Shown here in pieces: positions 29,740 through 39,475 of a DNA stretch of 54,460 nucleotides. The notes beneath the pieces were generated by a model. That model saw only the letters and a program-made list of their open reading frames with translations. It was not told the DNA's origin and made no database searches. This DNA is from Burkholderiales bacterium (GTDB taxonomy: Bacteria > Pseudomonadota > Gammaproteobacteria > Burkholderiales > Casimicrobiaceae). Location of the stretch: positions 1-54,460 of the forward strand of contig JAISYH010000043.1 in the NCBI GenBank assembly GCA_031270015.1. Direction: 5' to 3'. Numbering within the stretch: position 1 is the first letter of the stretch; every line of letters starts with the position of its first letter. Made by a program: the position numbers and the translations under genes.

Positions 29740-31659
29740 ATGCACGTATTTTTTGAAGACGATGGACAGCTAAAAATAGGCTCGATTCTTTCCGAATTGC
29801 CCGCTTCACTGCAAGTTGAAATTCCGAGCGGGCGGCGATTGAAACTGCGCAGTGATCGTGTGTTGTTTCGTTTCGCGCAACCCGCTCCCGCCGAAGCGCT
29901 CAAAGAAGCGCAAACGCAAGAAATCGATCCTGATTTTTTGTGGGAGGTTTGTCCAGACGGCGAATTTTCGTTTGAAACAATCGCCGCCGATTATTTCGGC
30001 GCGGATGTCTCGCCATCGCAAAAAATGGCGATGGCGACGATATTGTTTTCTTCTCCGGTCCATTTTTATAAGAAGGGACGCGGATATTATAAAAAAGCGC
30101 CACTGGAAGCGCTCAACGCGGCGCGCGCGTCGTTGGAACGCAAAGCACGCGAAAAAGCGCAAATGGATGCTTGGCATGGCGAGTTGATCGCGTTGGCGAT
30201 GCCCGAAGCGCTACGTAAAAAACTTTCGATGTTGCTCTATAAGCCGGATAAAAACGCGCTTGAGTATAAGGCTTTCAGCGTCGCTTGTGAAACGCTGAAA
30301 ATGCAACCGGCAAAACTGGCGCAAGCGTGCGGCGTTTTGTCATCGGAGTATGAATATCATTTTCATCGTTTTCTCGCGCACGCATTTCCGCACGGCACAG
30401 ACTTTCCCGAACAAGAAACGATTATCGCCGACACATGGACGTATCTCCCATTGGCGGATGTGCAAGCTTTTTCGATTGACGATCGGACGACTACGGAGTT
30501 CGACGACGCTTTTTCAGTACACACCTTAACGAATGGACACAACGAGATCGGAATACATATCGCCGCGCCCGCGCTCGCGGTGACGCGCGGTTCTGCGTTG
30601 GACATGATTGCGCGCAGCAGGTTATCGACCGTATATATGCCTGGACACAAGATCACGATGTTGCCCGATGAAGTCATTGATGTTTTTACGTTGAAAGCCG
30701 GCAATACACCGCCCGCGCTCTCGCTGTATATTGAAATCGACGAACGCGGCGCGCCTATCAACTTGCGCACGGAGCTTAATCGCATCACCATTGCCGCCAA
30801 TCTTCGTTTTGAAGACATTGATGAAAGTTTTACCGAAAACATTGCTGAAGATCGATCGCCTTATACGTCACCATTGCGTATTCTTTGGCGCTTTGTTCAA
30901 TATCAAGCGCAACAGCGCGGGAAAACGGAAGTCGAGCGTACAGAATATAGCTTTTATATCGACTGGGACGCTGCGCCGGAAGGTGTCGTATCCATTCTTC
31001 CGCGTCGGCGCGGCGCGCCTTTGGATCGACTTATCGCCGAATGCGCGATTTTTGTCAATAATCAATGGGGCGAGTTGTTGGCGCGACACAACGCGGCGGG
31101 ATTGTATCGTACGCAAAAACAAGGACGCGTTCGCATGAGTACACGTCCGGGAGAACATCAGGGTTTGGGCGTTTCTTATTATTTATGGGCGACTTCGCCG
31201 TTGCGTCGTTATAGCGATTTGATTAATCAACGCCAGTTATTTGCCGTGTTGAACGACGATTCGCCGCCGTTGCAAGCTAATGATGGCGAGTTGCTGGCGA
31301 TTCTCAGCGATTTCGAATCCACTTATCGGCAATATGCCGAATTTCAAAGCGATATGGAGCGTTATTGGTGTTTGCGTTGGTTGATACAAGAAGAAATCGA
31401 AACGGCGGAAGCGGTAGTATTGAAACGTCCGCACAGCGCGCGCTTGACGCGCATTCCGTTATACCTCAAGTTGGCGGATCTTCCCGATATGGCGCCTGGA
31501 CGCATCATCCAAGTATCGTTAGCCAATATCGATCTTTTATTTTCCGCTGTCGAAGCGCGATTTCTTAAAGCGCTCGATCAATTTTCCGAAACTGTCGATC
31601 TCGACGAACTTTCTGATATTCCCGAAGAACGCGCGGATAACAATAAAGGGGTATTTTGA
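29740..31659 (+). CDS. RNB-domain exoribonuclease (RNase II/R superfamily)
   Basis: This 639-residue protein contains an RNB catalytic domain from about residue 245, with IDDRTTTEFDDAFSV. Asp248, Asp255 and Asp256 are the metal ligands. SPLRRYSDLINQRQL follows further on. The N-terminal third is a cold-shock-like and helical region unlike RNase R, and I see no clear C-terminal S1 domain. Betaproteobacterial relatives are annotated as RNB domain-containing ribonuclease. It degrades single-stranded RNA 3' to 5'. It starts 50 bases after mpl on the same strand and may be co-transcribed. Confidence 0.88.
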   Translation: MHVFFEDDGQLKIGSILSELPASLQVEIPSGRRLKLRSDRVLFRFAQPAPAEALKEAQTQEIDPDFLWEVCPDGEFSFETIAADYFGADVSPSQKMAMATILFSSPVHFYKKGRGYYKKAPLEALNAARASLERKAREKAQMDAWHGELIALAMPEALRKKLSMLLYKPDKNALEYKAFSVACETLKMQPAKLAQACGVLSSEYEYHFHRFLAHAFPHGTDFPEQETIIADTWTYLPLADVQAFSIDDRTTTEFDDAFSVHTLTNGHNEIGIHIAAPALAVTRGSALDMIARSRLSTVYMPGHKITMLPDEVIDVFTLKAGNTPPALSLYIEIDERGAPINLRTELNRITIAANLRFEDIDESFTENIAEDRSPYTSPLRILWRFVQYQAQQRGKTEVERTEYSFYIDWDAAPEGVVSILPRRRGAPLDRLIAECAIFVNNQWGELLARHNAAGLYRTQKQGRVRMSTRPGEHQGLGVSYYLWATSPLRRYSDLINQRQLFAVLNDDSPPLQANDGELLAILSDFESTYRQYAEFQSDMERYWCLRWLIQEEIETAEAVVLKRPHSARLTRIPLYLKLADLPDMAPGRIIQVSLANIDLLFSAVEARFLKALDQFSETVDLDELSDIPEERADNNKGVF

Positions 31660-31760
31660 TATTCATATTTCATTTATCGTCAATTTGACCATTCATTCAA
31701 TCGCTTTTCTTCGGATATTTCCATAAAAAGATAACCTCTGGTCATAAAGCATATCAAAAG

Positions 31761-31793
31761 ATCGATGCGCTGCATCGATATATTCAGTATAAT
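31761..31793 (+). promoter_or_regulatory. Palindrome plus -10 element upstream of TonB receptor 1
   Basis: A perfect 8-base inverted repeat ATCGATGC-gct-GCATCGAT occupies 31761-31779. TATAAT at 31788-31793 is a consensus -10. No good -35 is present at the right distance; the palindrome covers where it would be, as expected for an operator or activator site. It does not look like a Fur box. The start codon of the receptor lies 135 bases downstream. Confidence 0.4.
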
Positions 31794-31928
31794 ATAACGA
31801 GTTTTCTCTTAACATTTGAAATTATCTTATTTATCAAACACTTATATATGTATGTCGCCAGAAAACAACGCCATTCATTGAAACCGTCAACTTTCTGATA
31901 TTCCGACCACAGAACAGCAGGAGAAATT

Positions 31929-34085
31929 ATGAAACCCTACATCGTTATACCGTTCATTTTGCTGATATTGCCCTTACAAGTATTGGCGCAATCCACACAA
32001 GATCAAATATTGCCGGAGGTCGTTGTCACCCCGCCCAAAGTGAAACCCCACGCGCTTTCCGTAGAAGGCAAGACGGCGGCGGTCAATAACGTCGTGATTG
32101 ACCGCGATATCATTGAAAACTCTATGGCGAAAAATCTTACCGAATTGCTGGTGGAACAAGGCATCGCCGCCGAAGCCGCGCCGACCGATTACGATGAAAA
32201 TGTAGTACTTTTGCGGGGTTTTGCTACTGAACACTTGAATAGTGAAGTCAACGGCACTTTATTGATTCTTATTGACGGTCGCCGTTCTGGTGTTGCCAGC
32301 GCTCGTCAAATCGCATTACAGAACGTAGAACGTATCGAGATCATTCGAGGCGCTGAGATGTATAAATACGCGATGTCTTCGCCAGGCGGCATCATCAATA
32401 TTATTACTAAGCGCGGAGGTTCGGGCGCTTTTGCTGGATCGGTACAGTTTGGCGGCGGCAGTTACGACGCGTGGAAAGCGGGCGCATCCATCGGCGGGCA
32501 AGTCAATAATTTCGACTATAGCATTGGTTATACGCATTCCGCAGTCGGAGGTGACTATAAAGATGGTAATGGCAAGAAAGTGTACAGCACCAAAACCGAC
32601 GGCACCGACAATGTTTTCGTCAATCTTGGTTATACGGTCGATGGGAATCATCGAATTGGATTAGATACCTATTATTACGATGTGGATCGCGCTTACCGTC
32701 CGGCTTATATTGATGATGAAGGTGATCCGATCCCCCCGGGTTACACAAATCGTAAATCGCAAATTTATAGCGTGAACTATGAAGGGAAGAGCGGAGACAA
32801 ACGATTTTCGTGGTATGCCGGAGTCAATTTCAGCAAAGACGCTTACGAGAACTACTCTGGTCAAAAATATCCCAGGGAGCAGGAAGTGGAAACCAGACAA
32901 GCCCGAGCGGAACTGACCTATCATGGCGCTAATTTCGATGTGAGCGGCGGTCTCGACTTTGTCAAATACGATATCGAAAACAGCGGCGCATCGAATTCCT
33001 ATTATTATGCCAATACTGACTGGCCTATTGTTTTACATCCAACCAGCAGCTCCCGCATTTTTGGCGTGTATTTGGTAGGAACATTGCGGTTCATGAATGA
33101 TCGTTTGAATATCACCGGAGGGTTGCGTCATGAAAATAGCAGCGCGAAAGATAAAGCGGTGGGAGATGAAGACTGGAACAGTTATAGTTATTTTCAAGGC
33201 TTGAGCCGAGACCAATTTCCTGACAAACGAAGTTTCAATCATCTATCACCTTCGCTCGGTATCAGCTATTTACCGGTCGAGTGGTTGAAATTACGCGCCG
33301 ACTTCACGCAAGCATGGCGCGCGCCGACCGGGCGACAGCTTTTTGCCAGCCGGAGAACCGAAGGTTATGGCGCGGGAGGCGATCCGCGTCTGGTGCCAGA
33401 GCTGACCAATGCTTACGAAGTCGGCTTCGATTTTGCCGCCGATCATGCCAACTTGTCAGCGACCTATTTCTTTGATGATATCAAAAATTATATTTATCTT
33501 AATTATTACACTAATCCAAGTAATACGAGCGCTACGGGTGGGCGCGTGATGCGAAACGCCGAGAAACGTTATCAAGCCGGTATTGAAATATTAACCAGCG
33601 TCAATCTGGCCGGGCTGATGGGTTATGAAGCATTCGCGCTTCGTCCTTTCGTCAATCTGACGCATATGACCAAGCGTGAAGAAATTCTCAAACGAGGCGC
33701 GCCTTATCTGGAAGGAAGATGGTGGCCTATCGTTCGTATGCCGGATACCGTAATGAATTATGGGATCGCCTTTACGCATTATGGTTGGAATTTTAATGCC
33801 AATCTCAATTTCAGTTATAGTGGATTACGTGTCCCCGGACGTGCCAACGCAACTCCCACAGGCGATTACCACGACCAAGAATTCGGCAAAATCAATGTCG
33901 CCAATCTCAGTTTGACCAAACGTTTATGGCAATTCCCCGATAAGAGCAATATCGACCTGAAAATCAATATCAATAATTTATTTGACAAAGTTTATTCGTA
34001 TCGGGATAGAGTCGGCACGGGGGCTAATGACACATATCCTCATCAGGGAAGGAACTATTACGCGACATTGATGTATAACTTCTAG
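31929..34085 (+). CDS. TonB-dependent receptor 1 of a paired metal/siderophore uptake cassette
   Basis: The 718-residue outer-membrane receptor has a signal peptide cut near residue 20 (VLA-QS) and a TonB-box-like LPEVVVTP. Its plug domain includes LLRGFATEHLNSE, NVERIEIIRG and SPGGIINIITKRGG. The 22-strand barrel ends in an aromatic strand with Asn-Phe last. It should use TonB energy to import a chelate. It is clearly paralogous to the receptor at 35382: both have GRRSGV, EMYKY, WLKLRA, RAPxGRQLF and the C-terminal INNLFDK. CAGGAG precedes the ATG. The cargo (Fe, Ni, Co chelate or other) is not readable from sequence. Confidence 0.9.
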   Translation: MKPYIVIPFILLILPLQVLAQSTQDQILPEVVVTPPKVKPHALSVEGKTAAVNNVVIDRDIIENSMAKNLTELLVEQGIAAEAAPTDYDENVVLLRGFATEHLNSEVNGTLLILIDGRRSGVASARQIALQNVERIEIIRGAEMYKYAMSSPGGIINIITKRGGSGAFAGSVQFGGGSYDAWKAGASIGGQVNNFDYSIGYTHSAVGGDYKDGNGKKVYSTKTDGTDNVFVNLGYTVDGNHRIGLDTYYYDVDRAYRPAYIDDEGDPIPPGYTNRKSQIYSVNYEGKSGDKRFSWYAGVNFSKDAYENYSGQKYPREQEVETRQARAELTYHGANFDVSGGLDFVKYDIENSGASNSYYYANTDWPIVLHPTSSSRIFGVYLVGTLRFMNDRLNITGGLRHENSSAKDKAVGDEDWNSYSYFQGLSRDQFPDKRSFNHLSPSLGISYLPVEWLKLRADFTQAWRAPTGRQLFASRRTEGYGAGGDPRLVPELTNAYEVGFDFAADHANLSATYFFDDIKNYIYLNYYTNPSNTSATGGRVMRNAEKRYQAGIEILTSVNLAGLMGYEAFALRPFVNLTHMTKREEILKRGAPYLEGRWWPIVRMPDTVMNYGIAFTHYGWNFNANLNFSYSGLRVPGRANATPTGDYHDQEFGKINVANLSLTKRLWQFPDKSNIDLKININNLFDKVYSYRDRVGTGANDTYPHQGRNYYATLMYNF

Positions 34086-34227
34086 GGGCACAATGTAAAG
34101 AGGCGTCTTACGACAAGAAAAGCGGTATCACAGGCGTAATGCGCTGATCATCTACGTACTTGGCTTTCCAAGTTCAAAAATAAGTGCTTACGTCTCTTAG
34201 GATATCTAGGAAATAAAGGAATAATTA

Positions 34228-35316
34228 ATGGCGCGAAGTTTCTTTGTAGCATTTCTTTTAACTTTCTTGGGCATCATTTCCGGTTGTGGAGAACAGCAGG
34301 GAGAAGCACAACAAAACACGGATACACTTTCTCAAAATAACACAATAATAGTCGCTGTCCCTACACGTGAAATTGTTGATATGGCAGGGCGCACTGTGAG
34401 GTTGCGCCAGGAGATAAATCGCATAGGAACTCTTGGCTCGGTTCCAATGATGAATACATTTGTAGAATCTTTGGGCGCTGGTAAAAAAATATACAATCAG
34501 CCGTCAAAATTTCACGATATTCATGGGCGATGGAAAATGCATCTTGAATTCGCGCCCCAACTTGTGAATGGTCCGCACTTTCAATCTTCCAGTCATGAAT
34601 TGCTTATAGAAAATATTCTGGCAGCCGATCCAGATGTATGTATCACCAATTCCAAGTCTATTCTTGATGTTCTTGATAAGGTGGGCGTACCGACTGTTTT
34701 TGTGGATTGGAGTACGGTTGATCGAATGATGGACTCCGTCACCATGTTAGGCGAGGTACTCCGCGAGCAAGAACGCGCTGCTGCATATATTCGTTACTTT
34801 CAAGATACGAAAGATCGCCTTAAGGCGCTCAGTGAATCGATCCCGATTCTTGAAAGGCGAACCGTGTTGTACAGCAATCCGACGCAATTTCGCTGTCCTG
34901 GAAGTTTGACTGAAGAGTGGCTAGTTATCGTAGGCGCGTTAAGTGTAACTCGTGAAGCGTATCTTGCCGGACGGCGCGAATATGACCTCGAAGAATTACT
35001 TAAATGGGATCCAGAGATTATATTTCTTACCTACCACAAAACAGTAGAAGAATTAAAAATAAATCCTGCTTATAAAGATATCAGCGCGGTCAAAAATAAT
35101 TCTATCATTTTGGCGCCTACGGTCGGGCATATGTGGGGAGGACATACCGTAGAAGCACCGATAGCTGCTTATTGGATGATGTATAAATTATATCCGAAGC
35201 TTATGACTAAGGAGCAGTTGGTCAAAGAAATCAAATATTTTTATAAAACGTTTTTTGCCTACGAAATGAGCGACAAACAAATAGATGAGATTATTGCGGG
35301 AGGACGTGGTGTTTGA
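34228..35316 (+). CDS. ABC transporter substrate-binding lipoprotein 1
   Basis: The 362-residue protein has a lipoprotein signal (IISGC, Cys20) and then a Thr/Gln-rich linker. A class III (FecB/BtuF-like) periplasmic binding fold starts at VDMAGRTVRLRQEINRIGTLG. Such proteins hand siderophores, haem, cobalamin or Ni/Co chelates to FecCD-type permeases. It is paralogous to the 39476 protein: both share the DMAGRTV, RIGTLG, FAPQ, ELLIENI and EEIKYFYxTFF-type segments. AAAGGA lies upstream of the ATG. The 142-base gap before it contains a 6-base hairpin (34158-34173) but no T-run. Base composition is more AT-rich than the housekeeping genes. Confidence 0.88.
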   Translation: MARSFFVAFLLTFLGIISGCGEQQGEAQQNTDTLSQNNTIIVAVPTREIVDMAGRTVRLRQEINRIGTLGSVPMMNTFVESLGAGKKIYNQPSKFHDIHGRWKMHLEFAPQLVNGPHFQSSSHELLIENILAADPDVCITNSKSILDVLDKVGVPTVFVDWSTVDRMMDSVTMLGEVLREQERAAAYIRYFQDTKDRLKALSESIPILERRTVLYSNPTQFRCPGSLTEEWLVIVGALSVTREAYLAGRREYDLEELLKWDPEIIFLTYHKTVEELKINPAYKDISAVKNNSIILAPTVGHMWGGHTVEAPIAAYWMMYKLYPKLMTKEQLVKEIKYFYKTFFAYEMSDKQIDEIIAGGRGV

Positions 35317-35381
35317 TTTTTTATTGATATAAAGAGTTTCTACTTTCTGATCGTTTTAATAATTACTTATTGGAGAAAAAC

Positions 35382-37529
35382 ATGCATTACGGTTTTTTCA
35401 TTCTAGTATTCCTTCTTTCATTTAACGCTATTGCCAATGAAAGCGTACATGACCTTCCGCCAATTGTGGTGACCGAACAGGAGGGTTTTAGGGAAGTTGA
35501 AAAGATCACTTCCAGTCATAACATCATATTCGATGAGGAAGTTATTGAGAACTCTACAGCCGAAACCTTGAGTGACTTTTTACAGCAGATGGGTTTTGCG
35601 GTCATTCCGGGCGCTACCCCGTATGAAACCACCACCATTACTATCCGCGGTTATGATAACGGGCATCACTGGAATGAATCCAGTTCACGCATTATTTTTC
35701 TGATTAATGGAAGACGTTCTGGAGTCAATGATATTCGTCAACTTGCGCTTAATAATGTTGAGCGGATAGAGGTCATCCGTGGACCGGAGATGTACAAATA
35801 TTCGGCAGGATCTCCAGGGGGCATTGTCAACATTATTACCAAACGTGGCGGTAAGAATGTGCTTTCCGGTTCATTGGAAGCCGGAGTTGGTAGTTATGAT
35901 CAACGTAAAGGGCAACTGGCGTTGAATGGAACAGCATCTGGTTTTGATTATTCCCTTTCCTACAGATATGAAACAGTCAATGATTATAAAGACGGTAAAG
36001 GTAACAAAGTCACCAATTCTGGCTTTGATTCAATTAACGCCTTTAATGGCAGATTAGGTTATACATTGCCCGACAATAATCATAAGCTCGGTATCGAATA
36101 TTATTATTACAATGTTGATGACGCTCATAAACCACAATATTGGGATGAAGAGGAAGGTGTTTTAAAAGATCCTTCTATTGTGGATAGAAAAACATATTTA
36201 GCTGCTATCACTTATGATGGAACAACATCTGATAGGTCTTTTAACTGGACCGCCAGCTACTCCATCAGTCAGGACGAATACATCAGCATTAATAATCCGA
36301 GCAGAAGATATGACCAATATTGGATGGGCAATAAAATCGAAACCAATCAAGCCAGAGCGGGAGTAAACTATATTGGAGATTTGTTCGACTTTTCTGTTGG
36401 CGCGGATTACATTAAATATAAAACGCATAATTCCGGAACCCCCAAACCGCAGTTTGGTTGGCTGGAAGGATATCCTTTACATTTAGGGCACACCACCGCC
36501 AATATGGGCTTATACACTTTAGGCACATTAAAATTACCGAAAGAAAAACTGAGTTTTACAGGAGGCTTGAGATGGGAGTATGCCCGTATCCAGGACAAGC
36601 ACACCGGCGATGAACCGTGGTGGGATGGGCGTAAGGATCCCTGGTATGGTGATGATACTAACGAGAATATGCCGACTAAGCGCACTTTCGATTATCTTTC
36701 TCCCTCGATTGGCGCAACATATCTTCCTTTTGATTGGTTGAAGCTACGCGCAAATTATGTTAGAGGTTTTCGTGCGCCCGGTGGGCGACAGTTATTTTCG
36801 AGCGATGAAACAGAAGGGTACGGCGCGCCAGGTTATCCTTTATTGAAAGCTGAGAAGTCCGATAATTATGAAGCTGGTTTTGATGTGAACTGGAATCATG
36901 CTGATTTTTCATTGACTTATTTCTATAGTAAATTTAAAAATCATATTACGATTCGCGGGATCCAATATCCTACTGGTCTAGGTCCCTCCGCTCAGAACGC
37001 CGACGAGCGCATACAGTCTGGTATTGAGGTTGGTGGAAGTATCAATCTAGCGAATTTAGCGGGCTTTAAGGATTTTGAATTTCGTCCGTACGCCAATATA
37101 ACGTACATGATCAAATACGACGAACTCTTTATGCGCGGATTTGATGGCAGCCAACTCTCCAACCCGAGCTATGCCGGCGAATGGGCTGTGATTAATAGCA
37201 TCCCTGAATACAGTGCGAGCTATGGTATTCGCTTCTACCATTTCGGTTGGGGTACGGCTGTTAACTTAAACCTCTTCTATTTCGGTGAAACCTGGACCGG
37301 TTCTAGCCCAGGTAATTACAATCCGAATTTATGGTCAACCTACGGTAAATTTAATATTGCCAATCTTTCGATTAGCCAGTCTTTATATAAATTTAGCGGT
37401 GGCAGTGACGTAACGCTTAAATTGCATATCAATAACCTTTTTGATAAGGCGTACAACTACAGCGCAAATGCAAATGATGTCTTATATAACGGGCGTAATT
37501 TTTATTTAGGCATGTCGTTTAATTTTTAG
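35382..37529 (+). CDS. TonB-dependent receptor 2 of the paired uptake cassette
   Basis: From the ATG at 35382 (GGAG six bases upstream) the receptor is 715 residues: signal peptide ending near NAIAN, TonB-box-like PPIVVTE, a plug with TITIRGYDNGHHWN, NVERIEVIRG and SPGGIVNIITKRGG, and a barrel ending in Asn-Phe. It is a paralogue of receptor 1, diverged in the plug loops (the NGHHWNESS element replaces ATEHLNSE), so it may take a related but different chelate. The His-Trp-rich plug loop is an obvious candidate ligand contact. It lies between binding protein 1 and the permease gene and is AT-richer than its surroundings. Confidence 0.9.
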   Translation: MHYGFFILVFLLSFNAIANESVHDLPPIVVTEQEGFREVEKITSSHNIIFDEEVIENSTAETLSDFLQQMGFAVIPGATPYETTTITIRGYDNGHHWNESSSRIIFLINGRRSGVNDIRQLALNNVERIEVIRGPEMYKYSAGSPGGIVNIITKRGGKNVLSGSLEAGVGSYDQRKGQLALNGTASGFDYSLSYRYETVNDYKDGKGNKVTNSGFDSINAFNGRLGYTLPDNNHKLGIEYYYYNVDDAHKPQYWDEEEGVLKDPSIVDRKTYLAAITYDGTTSDRSFNWTASYSISQDEYISINNPSRRYDQYWMGNKIETNQARAGVNYIGDLFDFSVGADYIKYKTHNSGTPKPQFGWLEGYPLHLGHTTANMGLYTLGTLKLPKEKLSFTGGLRWEYARIQDKHTGDEPWWDGRKDPWYGDDTNENMPTKRTFDYLSPSIGATYLPFDWLKLRANYVRGFRAPGGRQLFSSDETEGYGAPGYPLLKAEKSDNYEAGFDVNWNHADFSLTYFYSKFKNHITIRGIQYPTGLGPSAQNADERIQSGIEVGGSINLANLAGFKDFEFRPYANITYMIKYDELFMRGFDGSQLSNPSYAGEWAVINSIPEYSASYGIRFYHFGWGTAVNLNLFYFGETWTGSSPGNYNPNLWSTYGKFNIANLSISQSLYKFSGGSDVTLKLHINNLFDKAYNYSANANDVLYNGRNFYLGMSFNF

Positions 37530-37644
37530 CCATCAAAAACAGAAATTGAAAGCACTGCAATATGAGAAGATATTACATAATGTTGATGTATAGCTTTTTC
37601 CTACTTTCTCAAAATTCTTTCAACGCAAAAGGTAGTTGAAAACT

Positions 37645-38658
37645 ATGAAGACAGGACATTTTCTTCCACGTCTTGGCTTGCTTTACTTGATGTTAATCAT
37701 TCTTTGTTTTTTATCATTAGGTATCGGGCGATATGACTTGGCGCCATCTGTGATTGTGGATATTTTTCTGCACAAATTACACTTGACCACGCCTTATTGG
37801 GATCCGACGCTGGAAACAGTGTTATTGGATGTGCGTTTGCCGCGTATCATTTTGGCAGTGCTTGTCGGCGGCGCATTGTCCGTGTCGGGCGCTTCGTATC
37901 AAACGCTTTTCAAGAATCCGATGGTATCGCCCACGATATTAGGCGTCTCTGCCGGCGCCAGTTTTGGAGCGGCTTTGGCGATGATCCACAACGAAGTATG
38001 GTGGCAAATACAATTTTTCGCATTCGTCTTCGGTTTGAGCGCAGTATTAGCCGCTTACTTGATCGCATGGTTATTCGGGCGCCAAGAATTGACCGTAATG
38101 ATTTTGGCGGGGATCATCATATCGAGTTTATTCGGCGCATTGCTTTCCATATTGAAATTATTGGCGGATACTGATAACGCGTTGCCGTCGATCGTGTTTT
38201 GGTTGATGGGTAGTTTGGGGCGAGGCTCAACGCGGGATATTTTAATCATGTTGCCTGCGTTATTGTTTTCTTTATCACTCTTATTTGTTTTCCGATACCC
38301 GATCAACGCATTGTCCGCCGGAGAAGAAGAGGCAACCACATTAGGCGTCAATGTTTTTCTGATTAAAGCAGTCGTGATTTTGGCGGCGACGTTGATGACC
38401 GTAGTAGCGGTTTGTATTTGCGGCATCGTCGGCTGGATAGGCTTGGTGGTACCGCACATGGCGCGAATACTGGTGGGCGCCAGTTATCCTAAATTATTCG
38501 TTACCTCGTTTGGCTTGGGCGGACTCTGTTTATTGGTTATCGATAATGTCGTCAGAGGAATTCCCGATGTGGAGCTGCCTCTGGGTGTTTTAACTTCTTT
38601 GATCGGCGCGCCGATATTTGTTTTATTCTTGTCGCGGATACGTAAAGGTTGGCTGTAA
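37645..38658 (+). CDS. FecCD-type ABC transporter permease
   Basis: The 337-residue permease has about ten membrane segments and the FecCD/BtuC landmarks: RLPRIILAVLVGGALSVSGASYQ, FKNPMVSPTILGVSAGA and the late GWIGLVVPHMAR, which contacts the ATPase. It forms the inner-membrane channel, presumably as a homodimer, taking substrate from one or both binding proteins. ATG at 37645 is chosen; a TTG nine bases upstream lies too close to AAAGG. Its stop overlaps the ATPase start by one base (TAATG), so the two are coupled. Confidence 0.92.
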   Translation: MKTGHFLPRLGLLYLMLIILCFLSLGIGRYDLAPSVIVDIFLHKLHLTTPYWDPTLETVLLDVRLPRIILAVLVGGALSVSGASYQTLFKNPMVSPTILGVSAGASFGAALAMIHNEVWWQIQFFAFVFGLSAVLAAYLIAWLFGRQELTVMILAGIIISSLFGALLSILKLLADTDNALPSIVFWLMGSLGRGSTRDILIMLPALLFSLSLLFVFRYPINALSAGEEEATTLGVNVFLIKAVVILAATLMTVVAVCICGIVGWIGLVVPHMARILVGASYPKLFVTSFGLGGLCLLVIDNVVRGIPDVELPLGVLTSLIGAPIFVLFLSRIRKGWL

Positions 38659-39452
38659 TGCTTTCGGTGAACGATCTTTGTTTTCGTTATGGATCGGGGA
38701 GAGAAATCCTGAAAGATATTACATTCACGCTTCGACGCGGCGAGGTACTTTGTCTTTTGGGTCCCAACGGTACTGGGAAAACAACCTTATTGAAATGTCT
38801 TTTGGGATTACTTCGCCCACAAAACGGACAGATTCGCTTACAAAATGAAGATTTATTACATTCTTCCACCAAGCGGCGAGCGCAGATCATATCCTATGTG
38901 CCGCAGTCTTCGATGTTGAATTTTCCTTACACGGTATTAGAAACTGTGATGATGGGGCGACTTCCTCATCTTGGATTTGGCAGCGCGCCTACGCCGAGAG
39001 ATTATCGCGCGGCGGAATCCACTCTCAAAGAAATGGGCATTGCCGATCTAGCAGATCGTTTTTTTCAAAAACTATCAGGCGGAGAAAGACAACTCGTAAT
39101 GATCGCTCGCGCGTTGGCGCAGGAAGCACATTTGTTGATATTGGACGAGCCGACGGCGAATCTCGATTTCTTTAATCAAACGCGAACGCTCAAGTTGATA
39201 CGTTGCTTGGCGCGGCAAGAACGCACCATTCTTTTGACTACACATTCTCCCGACCACGCATTTCTCGTCGCTGACCAAATCATCATGATCAAAAACGGTA
39301 ATATTTTTTCCCGTGGAAGTCCCGATGAAGTGATTACCAACGATCATTTATCTGACTTATATGGCGTGCGAGCGGTCGTCTCTGATACTTCTGTAATTTC
39401 TTTGGGAAAGAGTATCAAAGTTTGTGTTCCTATTTTGGATATCGATGAATAA
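38658..39452 (+). CDS. ABC transporter ATP-binding protein (FecE/BtuD type)
   Basis: The 264-residue ATPase has Walker A GPNGTGKTT near residue 37, the Q-loop in YVPQSS, signature LSGGERQ, Walker B LLILDEPTANLD and the H-loop in TTHSPDH. It powers the neighbouring permease. The start overlaps the permease stop. About 45 residues after the H-loop form a C-terminal extension usual for metallophore ATPases. It is the only ATPase and only permease in a cassette with two receptors and two binding proteins. Confidence 0.93.
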   Translation: MLSVNDLCFRYGSGREILKDITFTLRRGEVLCLLGPNGTGKTTLLKCLLGLLRPQNGQIRLQNEDLLHSSTKRRAQIISYVPQSSMLNFPYTVLETVMMGRLPHLGFGSAPTPRDYRAAESTLKEMGIADLADRFFQKLSGGERQLVMIARALAQEAHLLILDEPTANLDFFNQTRTLKLIRCLARQERTILLTTHSPDHAFLVADQIIMIKNGNIFSRGSPDEVITNDHLSDLYGVRAVVSDTSVISLGKSIKVCVPILDIDE

Positions 39453-39475
39453 AATCTTTTGACTAAAAATCATTT

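Noticed and set aside
31660-31928. Riboswitch or Fur box upstream of TonB receptor 1
   Set aside because: I found no B12-box-like motif and no 19-base Fur-like palindrome; only the ATCGATGC dyad stands out.
34086-34227. Separate small RNA or gene between receptor 1 and binding protein 1
   Set aside because: Only a 6-base hairpin and a loose AAGAG-CGT inverted repeat are present, with no promoter or T-run.
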